32,568 bases of DNA from a virus: IMG/VR virus record IMGVR_UViG_3300036466_000103, positions 64,001-96,568 of that record; one strand, written 5' to 3'. How positions within the stretch are numbered: position 1 is the stretch's first letter; the number at the start of each line of letters is the position of its first letter. Made by a program: the position numbers and the translations under genes. Shown here one piece after another: positions 21,145-26,775 of the stretch. Below the pieces are notes generated by a model, which searched no databases, was not told the origin of the DNA, and saw only the letters and a program-made list of their open reading frames with translations.

Positions 21145-22245
21145 TTACTTCAAGTGTTCTTCAACAAGCTTTACCTTGCGATTTGTCTCAAGTGACATAA
21201 TGACATCGCGAGGGCTTTTGTCAAGCTTTCTTGCAGAGAACATGACAGCGGAGAGCTTTGGTGCATTAGACATCACGGCTTGCGCAAACTCTTTCTGACC
21301 TTCGATGTTTTTGATTTCAACGTAAATTTCTGTAGCAGACTCAACAACACCCCTCCAGACAGACTCAATCTCACGGATACGATCACCATACTCAGGGAAG
21401 TAGGAGATTACCTCATCAGACTCTCCTGTAACTACAACCGGAATCAATGCACTGTCACGTCCCATATTCATGGAATCACGTAGGTGGTGTACAGCAACAT
21501 ACTCAGGAGACTTAATCTTTGAAACCGGAACACCATCCTGGTATACAACAAAACCTTCATCAAGGTCTTTAAGCTCACGAGCAGTCTTCAGGCAGTCATC
21601 TACTGTATTGAATCGATATTCTTTAATCTCGTGCGCACCAAACATTAGAGCTTGACCTTTCTCAGACTTAATGTGGTCACCAGAAAAGTTCCCACGGCAA
21701 GCCAGATAATGCAGTTTGTAGCCTTCATAACACTTGACAACACGATTTTCTACACTTGTTAGTTCGAAGATATAAGTGAATCCTTCAAAAAGAAATGTGT
21801 TGCACTTACTTTGGAAGTGATTATCGTCTTCACAAGAAAGAGCCTTAAGCACAAGCTCACGGAATGTAACACCAAAGCCCATGCAATCGCTCTCACCATA
21901 CACTGTACCCTTGGTGGAGATGTTCCAGCGACCTTTATGGTAGTATATCTTGATCAGGCTACCGTCCACCTTCTCGTACACCACAGCACGACCCCAATCA
22001 ATTTCAGGGGTAACATTTAAAGCCTCGCCATGGTTGAAGAATCGTGAGAACGAACGACTAACCACTTCAAGTGTATCAGACTGAAGGATTAAGGATCGAC
22101 ATTCCATAACGATTGGGTCAGTCTTGGGGCTGTCAATCTGGTTGTAGTTCAACATCAGGAGGTCATCCACTTTCTTTACGCTGATTGCGTATTGCTCGGT
22201 AAGAGCTTGCAACCCATTTTCTTTGATAAATTCAATCACTTTCAT
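21145..22245 (-). CDS. rnl1: T4-type RNA ligase 1 (366 aa)
   Basis: The Rnl1 nucleotidyltransferase signature is complete. MECRSLILQ (47-55) and SFSRFFNHGEA precede the active-site motif YEKVDGSLIKIYY with nucleophile Lys92. Further motifs are WNISTKG, FEGFTYIFELTSVENRVV (motif IIIa/IV region), DLDEGFVVYQDG and VSKIKSPEYVAVHHLRDS (motif V lysines). T4 Rnl1 is 374 aa. It joins a 3'-OH and 5'-PO4 of broken RNA through ligase-AMP. First gene of the leftward operon, with a divergent promoter region upstream; Pnkp lies two genes downstream. Confidence 0.93.
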   Translation of the reverse strand: MKVIEFIKENGLQALTEQYAISVKKVDDLLMLNYNQIDSPKTDPIVMECRSLILQSDTLEVVSRSFSRFFNHGEALNVTPEIDWGRAVVYEKVDGSLIKIYYHKGRWNISTKGTVYGESDCMGFGVTFRELVLKALSCEDDNHFQSKCNTFLFEGFTYIFELTSVENRVVKCYEGYKLHYLACRGNFSGDHIKSEKGQALMFGAHEIKEYRFNTVDDCLKTARELKDLDEGFVVYQDGVPVSKIKSPEYVAVHHLRDSMNMGRDSALIPVVVTGESDEVISYFPEYGDRIREIESVWRGVVESATEIYVEIKNIEGQKEFAQAVMSNAPKLSAVMFSARKLDKSPRDVIMSLETNRKVKLVEEHLK

Positions 22246-22308
22246 TCTTTCTCTCCATGGGTATTTAAATTAGTGCCTATGTAAGCTCTTGTGAGGCGGT
22301 CTGAGACG

Positions 22309-22337
22309 TTTTACAGAATAAGGGATAAGCTGGTCAA
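22309..22337 (-). promoter_or_regulatory. Promoter for the leftward operon
   Basis: Read leftward: AAAAGG then TTGACC (22337-22332) and, 17-18 bases on, GTAAAA/TAAAAC as a weak -10. The AAAAGGTTGAC start matches the early promoter at 588. Placed 65-90 bases upstream of the RNA ligase ATG. Confidence 0.55.
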
Positions 22338-22450
22338 CCTTTTATCACAAAGGCTCCTGAGCAGCCTCTTAGAGCCTTCCAGCACATAGCCCTTATTTGT
22401 CCATCCATTCTACAGAGTGTGTCACTCCTGTCAACAAAATAATTCAGCGG

Positions 22451-22479
22451 TTGACACGCGTATTTGTGCAGAGTAATGT
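22451..22479 (+). promoter_or_regulatory. Promoter for the polymerase-like gene
   Basis: -35 TTGACA (22451-22456), 17-nt spacer, -10 TAATGT (22474-22479). The transcript would have a leader of about 260 nt before ATG 22744. Confidence 0.65.
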
Positions 22480-22743
22480 GCTTGGATCTGACCACGATAG
22501 GAAGTATTTTCCTGTCCTTAGAGTGGGTTGTGCAAAGGGTCTTAAAATCAACACCTCTAAATCAGCTACAAGCCACGTAGGTCAAGGGCTGTATAGCTTC
22601 AAAACACTCATTTTTGCCTGATATGGGGATGTTGATTAGATTTAGATTGGCTTTTGATCTTGATCTGTGTAGGATATGTGCTTACTAAGCTATGACTTAG
22701 AGAGGTGATACTAATGTAGATAATATAGGAGATGTAATAGAGT

Positions 22744-24018
22744 ATGTGTACACTCGGTGTAGAAGATGAGGAATCAGAAGAAAGAGAGGAAATCAACACA
22801 AAGCTGCTAGCGTATGACATCCGTATCATACCGGAGGTTAGCGGTAAAGTAAGGTGGTGGGATTACACAGACAAAACTGTCCTAGGTGTTCTGGTTTGCA
22901 ATCTTATTTCTTGTATTACTAAATGTTCCATCCTTGTGTACAGTCGAGATAAGAATGGAGCAAAAGGAAAGAGAAAGATAACGGCAAGATCAGTGATAAA
23001 ATGTGTTGACTGGTTGGAGCAACAAGGGTACATTATCAACCATGTTGCAAAGCCTCAACCAAGGAAGGAAAAGAGAACAATCAGTTGGATACAGCCGACA
23101 GAGAAATTCACTAACGAATTCCCTAAGAAAGAGACAAGAAAGAAATCAGAGAAAGTCTATGTCCACTCTGTGCCATGTGTTGAGGTTAGAGGCAAAGACA
23201 AGAAACCCATGGTTTATGTAGAAACCGAATATTCAAAATCAGTTGAGAGAGGAGTTAGGAAATTGAACGAAGAACTGGATCAAGCAAGCATTGTGGATGT
23301 ACAGGGTAACGAGCTGACAAACATTTACTGCCGGCTGTTTAATGAATCATTTGATAACGGCGGTCGTTGGTATCGTGCAGGCATTCTGAGTGTGCGGAAC
23401 AAGATTGATAGCGCCCGTATGCGTATCAAGATCAATGATGAGAGTGTTGTAGAGGCTGACTACTCAAACCTCCACTTCCGTATCGTTGCAGCCCTCAATG
23501 GTGTGGGTGGTGCATCACTCCCATATGACATCTACGAAGGTATCCAGCAAGACAGTACAAACTACACAGAACGTGCAATCGTAAAGCATGCAGTGAATGT
23601 CATGTTCAATGTAAAGAATGCAAATGCAGCAGCTCTGGCTGTCAATGCTTTCATCAATGCCGTACCATTCTATGACAAACCAATGAATGGTCTTGGCTGG
23701 GGTAAAGTGATCGTAGAGGCTGTTGAGGAGAAATATGAGGAATTCAAACACTGGTTCTACAACCCTGAGTTCTCAGCTCTGAAGATCCAAAAGCATGATA
23801 GTGACCTTGCTGCTGATGTGATTGAAAAGCTTCTGGACAAGCGCATTGCTGTACTACCAATCCACGATGCCTTCATCTGCCAAGATAAACATATGGACTT
23901 CCTCATGGATACTATGGGAAAATGCTTCCGTCAGCGTTTCAACCACGATGGGCTGATTCCAATTGGTGTTAAATACCTGGAAAATGATCGAGTGACAGAA
24001 CAAAAGGTATTGGTGTAG
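22744..24018 (+). CDS. Family-A-like polymerase, TV-Pol type, with N-terminal winged helix (424 aa)
   Basis: Three motifs of the superfamily-A polymerase palm and fingers are visible. Motif A is VEADYSNLHFRI with Asp239. A motif-B-like helix is RAIVKHAVNVMFN with Arg277 and Lys281. Motif C is LPIHDAF with His374-Asp375. The order and the short length without a 3'-5' exonuclease domain match the minimal 'TV-Pol' family described from mobile elements and viruses, proposed to prime and extend DNA. Residues about 60-110 (KRKITARSVIKCVDWLEQQG) resemble a winged helix, and residues 110-160 are a basic linker. The start is weakly supported: AGGAG lies ten bases upstream. Likely replication initiation or polymerisation; activity is inferred. 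Confidence 0.75.
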   Translation: MCTLGVEDEESEEREEINTKLLAYDIRIIPEVSGKVRWWDYTDKTVLGVLVCNLISCITKCSILVYSRDKNGAKGKRKITARSVIKCVDWLEQQGYIINHVAKPQPRKEKRTISWIQPTEKFTNEFPKKETRKKSEKVYVHSVPCVEVRGKDKKPMVYVETEYSKSVERGVRKLNEELDQASIVDVQGNELTNIYCRLFNESFDNGGRWYRAGILSVRNKIDSARMRIKINDESVVEADYSNLHFRIVAALNGVGGASLPYDIYEGIQQDSTNYTERAIVKHAVNVMFNVKNANAAALAVNAFINAVPFYDKPMNGLGWGKVIVEAVEEKYEEFKHWFYNPEFSALKIQKHDSDLAADVIEKLLDKRIAVLPIHDAFICQDKHMDFLMDTMGKCFRQRFNHDGLIPIGVKYLENDRVTEQKVLV

Positions 24019-24033
24019 AGTGTACATACATCC

Positions 24034-24137
24034 TACAAGCTCCTGTGAGGCGTTCTGAGAGCTTCTAGAGCAAAAGACAATACTTGGTTAGGGTTTATTA
24101 ATTAAACGTCTTACAAAGCCTCACAAGAGCTTGTAGG
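24034..24137. repeat. 20-bp inverted repeat with AT-rich loop
   Basis: CCTACAAGCTCCTGTGAGGC (24034-24053) faces GCCTCACAAGAGCTTGTAGG (24118-24137); 19 of 20 positions pair. The 64-nt interior contains the palindrome GTTTATTAATTAAAC. A third partial copy (AAGCTCTTGTGAGGC) lies at 22283-22297, upstream of the polymerase gene, so the repeats flank that gene. There is no U-tract, so it is not a normal terminator. Confidence 0.75.
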
Positions 24138-24161
24138 CTAATACACAATCGGAGATTTAAG

Positions 24162-24389
24162 ATGAATGATGGAATTATGTACGTTTGGAATGTGATTGGT
24201 GATTACAGCGGTGTCACTCTACATTCGTGTGTAAGTAAAGATACTGCTGAGTACATGCGTGATTGGTGTGACGCAATCTCGGAAGACAATTATCGACAGA
24301 TGCTTTCTCGAATAGGTAAGGAGTACCGACCAGAAACAAAGTCAAATATTTTTATGTTTTCAATCGAAGAAGGAGAAGTAATTCTGTGA
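24162..24389 (+). CDS. Small hypothetical protein (75 aa)
   Basis: ATG 24162 after CGGAGATTTAAG. MNDGIMYVWNVIGDYSGVTL, then a charged helix (TAEYMRDWCDAISEDNYRQM). Overlaps the next gene by four bases (GTGA). No family recognised. Confidence 0.7.
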   Translation: MNDGIMYVWNVIGDYSGVTLHSCVSKDTAEYMRDWCDAISEDNYRQMLSRIGKEYRPETKSNIFMFSIEEGEVIL

Positions 24390-24586
24390 CGCATTGCAAT
24401 AGTGATTTCAACCAATCTTATAACTTTCATGGCGGCGCTGTACTGGCTGACTCCACATGTGGCTCTCTAAGCCTCTATAGCGCTTCTGGAGACGTTTTAA
24501 ACATCAGCCTAGACCATGACCCAGAATTCACCATGTCAGGTTTGTATGAGCCTACAGATGCTTCTGTCGATTATTACTATAATTGA
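24386..24586 (+). CDS. Small hypothetical protein, GTG start (66 aa)
   Basis: The GTGA overlap with the previous gene sets the start; GAAGGAGAAG (24367-24376) is the ribosome site. Ser/Asp/Tyr-rich (GGAVLADSTCGSLSLYSASG; ends SVDYYYN). Acidic, probably beta-rich. No family recognised. Confidence 0.65.
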   Translation: MTHCNSDFNQSYNFHGGAVLADSTCGSLSLYSASGDVLNISLDHDPEFTMSGLYEPTDASVDYYYN

Positions 24587-24605
24587 TGCACCTAACACGG
24601 TTGTA

Positions 24606-24634
24606 TTGACAATTACTGATTATTATAATAAAGT
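24606..24634 (+). promoter_or_regulatory. Sigma70-type promoter
   Basis: TGTATTGACA with -35 TTGACA (24606-24611), 17-nt spacer, -10 TAAAGT (24629-24634). A better TATAAT at 24624 is too close to the -35. The TGTATTGACA box recurs at 24977 and 30087, and GGTATTGACA occurs at 28863. Confidence 0.6.
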
Positions 24635-24670
24635 AATTCTTTTAACCAATAGCTAAGAGGATTACCCAGT

Positions 24671-24868
24671 GTGAAAAGGACAACTAGTTATGAAGATGTA
24701 ATGAGAGCTTTACAAGAGCAAGTGGCATATGACGAGTATCTGGATAAGTGCGAATGTGTTGACATTATCTATGAACAAGAGTCTAATGCAAACTTCAAAA
24801 TGGAATACGCTCATGAGAGCCTTACAGAAAGAAAATCAGTTTATCGTCGGAGGATGAGTAATGTTTAA
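24671..24868 (+). CDS. Small hypothetical protein, GTG start (65 aa)
   Basis: GTG 24671 with AGAGGA upstream. MKRTTSYEDVMRALQEQVAY, acidic-helical middle, basic end (TERKSVYRRRMSNV). Overlaps the next ATG by eight bases. No family recognised. Confidence 0.65.
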   Translation: MKRTTSYEDVMRALQEQVAYDEYLDKCECVDIIYEQESNANFKMEYAHESLTERKSVYRRRMSNV

Positions 24869-24968
24869 ATTTGAAGAGTATGAAGGTCTTACACCAGTTG
24901 GTTTTGGGGATAGCATTGGTAGTCAAGAGCTTGATTTTGACTTGTTTAACGAAGAAGATTGGATTTAA
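24861..24968 (+). CDS. Acidic mini-protein (35 aa)
   Basis: ATG 24861 has a good ribosome site, CGGAGG, eight bases upstream. Very acidic 35-residue product (MFKFEEYEGLTPVGFGDSIG...NEEDWI). Its short length is offset by the ribosome site and overlap coupling. Confidence 0.55.
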   Translation: MFKFEEYEGLTPVGFGDSIGSQELDFDLFNEEDWI

Positions 24969-24979
24969 TAAATATTGTA

Positions 24980-25017
24980 TTGACATTGGAAGGCGATTCG
25001 CTTATAATGGGCGAATC
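24980..25017 (+). promoter_or_regulatory. Consensus promoter with inverted repeat over the -10
   Basis: A perfect TTGACA (24980-24985), 17-nt spacer and TATAAT (25003-25008), the best promoter in the window. The -10 lies inside an inverted repeat, GATTCGC (24995-25001) / GCGAATC (25011-25017). That repeat could be an operator or the 5' hairpin of the RNA. It reads toward the tRNA and the structured RNA locus. Confidence 0.85.
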
Positions 25018-25153
25018 AGAATTAAAGAGGCACTTCCCTTACTGATTTATTGGTGCATGGCCTCTCCTCCATAGTATCAGGTGATGTAAGGGATTGCTTG
25101 TCCATGATGTGAAGTTAGTGTATATTGGCCTTCCATGTTGTGGCAACAAATTA

Positions 25154-25230
25154 GGGTCTTTAGCATAATTGGATAATGCTGTCTGCTCATAACAGATAAG
25201 ATGCGGGATCATACCCCGTGGGACTCACCA
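25154..25230 (+). tRNA. tRNA with CAT anticodon (Met or Ile2)
   Basis: A full 77-nt cloverleaf with encoded CCA. Acceptor GGGTCTT/GGGACTC; D stem GCAT/ATGC; anticodon stem GTCTG/CAGAT with loop CTCATAA (anticodon 25188-25190); T stem GCGGG/CCCGT. CAT could read AUG, or AUA if C34 becomes lysidine. It lacks initiator features. The T loop is ATCATAC instead of TTCnAAT: bases 54 and 58 are swapped to A and T, so a 54-58 pair remains possible. Confidence 0.9.
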
Positions 25231-25247
25231 AATTATCGGAAGTATTT

Positions 25248-25415
25248 ATGCAAGTAAAGTCTCGTGTTCGTAATCGTAAGATAGAGTATACAAAACGGCA
25301 TGGTTGTTCTCTTCTGGGAACCCAGTGGAAGTATAAAGAGAGCGCTATACATAGCGCAGAGTTAAAAGAAGCTGATGTTTATATAAGGAGCTACAAAGAT
25401 GTCGAAAGTATATGA
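25248..25415 (+). CDS. Small basic protein (55 aa)
   Basis: ATG 25248 after CGGAAG, 17 bases past the tRNA. MQVKSRVRNRKIEYTKRHGC: strongly basic first third, then mixed. Overlaps the next gene by 17 bases. Possibly nucleic-acid binding; no family recognised. Confidence 0.65.
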   Translation: MQVKSRVRNRKIEYTKRHGCSLLGTQWKYKESAIHSAELKEADVYIRSYKDVESI

Positions 25416-25539
25416 TGCTACCACCGAACACAAGATGATTGAGAAAGGCAAGGACAAACCTAAAGGTAGTGCGAAAGGCACTCACCCTAACAAGGGCATC
25501 AAAGGTAAGAATCCTTACTCTGGTAAGGTGGTGTCTTGA
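25399..25539 (+). CDS. Small Lys/Gly-rich protein (46 aa)
   Basis: ATG 25399 behind TAAGGAG. After MSKVYDATTEHKMIEKGKDK comes a low-complexity basic tail (PKGSAKGTHPNKGIKGKNPY). It looks disordered and nucleic-acid-binding. Overlaps the next TTG by four bases. Confidence 0.65.
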   Translation: MSKVYDATTEHKMIEKGKDKPKGSAKGTHPNKGIKGKNPYSGKVVS

Positions 25540-25661
25540 TTACAAAGATTGTTCTGGATAAAGACAATCGAATGCTTCGATTAGGACTTGGTAAGCACGA
25601 TGGTAAATGGTTCTTCCGAGTTGATTTGTGGACTACTGGTTATCGGATTGCAAAGAAATAA
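25536..25661 (+). CDS. Small hypothetical protein, TTG start (41 aa)
   Basis: TTG 25536 overlaps the previous TGA (TTGA). The product (M)ITKIVLDKDNRMLRLGLGKH...WFFRVDLWTTGYRIAKK is a compact strand-rich basic protein. The start codon is rare, but the coupling and the clear stop just before the RNA locus support it. Confidence 0.55.
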   Translation: MITKIVLDKDNRMLRLGLGKHDGKWFFRVDLWTTGYRIAKK

Positions 25662-26280
25662 ACGCCTGGGTTAAATCGTCAGCAGGTTAATAGCACCACT
25701 GAAGATCCAGGGGTAAAATAGAGTATGAGACGGCTGCTTAGGTAAAGTTTCATATTTCGGGTTTGGTAGTACCTTAAAATTACCAAGATCTGGCCTAGAG
25801 CCCTGTTGTAGAGGTTGGTAAACCAACATTCAAGCGTGAAGATGCTTGTCTAGTAGCCGAAAGGCATAGTCGTGAACTGTGACGATAAAGTCCTCGCGCA
25901 GATCAATCATAGAGGTTGGCACGGGGCAATGAATTTAGTGAGGCTAGGTTTTATGCCAGCGACCCAATTAAGGCTTGCTTAGTTATGGTGAGACTCACGT
26001 TTAATTTGTTCTGTATTGTCATTTGTGGCATGCAGACGCAACAAAGAGAGACCAGCTTGTGTTGCCAAGGTGGATGCTCCTTTAGAGGACTCCATATTCT
26101 CTCGTATTCAGGTAGAAAGACAGCACTTACTGTCCGCCTGAGATGTGTTCAAAGCATCAAGCTACCACGGGTTGACCAACGTGGATTAATAGCAGAGTGA
26201 GATAAACGTACAGCTCATTATTGGAAATCAATTTAATCATAACCTCTACGTATTCGAAAGAAACGCACCAAGAGGTTTAT

Positions 26281-26356
26281 CTGCCCTTAGTGTTCAACGG
26301 TAGCACACCTCGTTTGGGACGAGGAAGAGAAAGTTCGAAACTTTCAGGGCTGACCA
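26281..26356 (+). tRNA. tRNA-Pro(TGG)
   Basis: A 76-nt cloverleaf with CCA. Acceptor CTGCCCT/AGGGCTG with one T2-T71 mismatch; D stem GTGT/GCAC; anticodon stem CCTCG/CGAGG with loop TTTGGGA (anticodon 26315-26317, G37); T stem GAAAG/CTTTC with loop TTCGAAA. C1-G72 with A73 fits bacterial proline tRNA. It lies in the middle of the structured noncoding locus, directly after the AACCTCT/AGAGGTT helix. Confidence 0.92.
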
Positions 26357-26715
26357 ATTTAACTCCTGATCAGCGTAAAGAAAACAGCCACGGTGTGAGG
26401 GTTCTGCGCCTGGTATTCCTTCGGGTAGGCTGGGGTAAAAGTCCTCACAGGCAACCTTTGAATTAGAGTGATTGTGGAAAGCGCAGGCTTAGCAGCCGTC
26501 TAGCAAGGTTCGATGCCGTGCCGTGCCACTCAACAAGCTAGTCCGGGTCGTGTCCCGTAAAAGAAAGAGATGCACTTAGCTGCATCCGACTAAACAAACA
26601 ATTACCCGACAAGGAATTGTAGGCAAACCAGACACCAATAGGTGCAGCCAACCAACCTATAATAAGGTCGAGCCAGTGTGCGGTAATGGGTAAGTATGGT
26701 TTAACGTAACAACAG

Positions 26716-26742
26716 AAGCCCGGCCTTAGTGTCGGGCTTTTT
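26716..26742 (+). terminator. Intrinsic terminator of the RNA locus
   Basis: AAGCCCG (26716-26722), 10-nt loop, CGGGCTT (26733-26739), then TTT. It ends the RNA locus 34 bases before the tail-fibre gene. Confidence 0.88.
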
Positions 26743-26775
26743 GCTTTATTAATTTAATCAAAGAGGAAACAAAAT

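Larger units (their letters stand above)
22246..22743. promoter_or_regulatory. Divergent control region
   Basis: About 500 bases between the leftward RNA ligase gene and the rightward polymerase-like gene. It contains oppositely directed promoters (listed separately), an inverted repeat AAGGCTC (22350-22356) / GAGCCTT (22372-22378), and the repeat AAGCTCTTGTGAGGC (22283-22297) that recurs near 24.04 and 24.12 kb. The rightward leader of about 260 bases holds a weak hairpin (AGGAA/TTCCT near 22500-22515). No gene was seen. Confidence 0.7.
25662..26742 (+). ncRNA. Large structured noncoding RNA locus, GOLLD/ROOL-like candidate
   Basis: About 1.08 kb without a plausible gene, packed with local helices and closed by an intrinsic terminator. 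Examples: TATGAGAC/GTTTCATA (25724/25747), TTGGTA/TACCAA (25763/25781), CAAGC/GCTTG (25831/25844), GCC-GAAA-GGC (25856-25865), TTGGCA/TGCCAA (25916/26063), TGGA-CTCC/GAGG-TCCA (26071-26094), CAGG-GACAG/CTGTC-CCTG (26109-26140), GCTACCACG/CGTGG-TAGC (26161-26193), AACCTCT/AGAGGTT (26241/26271), TGTGAGG/CCTCACA (26394/26443), GATGCA/TGCATC (26569/26581) and ATAGGT/ACCTAT (26638/26655). GGCACGG (25918) can pair with CCGTGCC (26516 or 26521) over 600 nt. An intact tRNA-Pro sits inside. Giant phage RNAs GOLLD and ROOL have this size, tRNA neighbours and phage setting; assignment is inference. Confidence 0.7.

Noticed and set aside
25662-26280. A second group I intron at the start of the RNA locus
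   Set aside because: No P7 hallmark, no exon-pairing guide, and no split gene on either side.
25918-26527. Possible tmRNA, because GGCACGG at 25918 can pair with CCGTGCC near 26516 and a TTCGA loop lies beside it
   Set aside because: No tRNA-Ala-like acceptor with G3-U70, no CCA end, no tag reading frame. The pairing is kept only as a possible long-range helix of the larger RNA.
26466-26531. Possible third tRNA around GGTTCGATGCC
   Set aside because: No consistent acceptor, D and anticodon arms could be drawn; the helices fit local hairpins of the structured RNA better.
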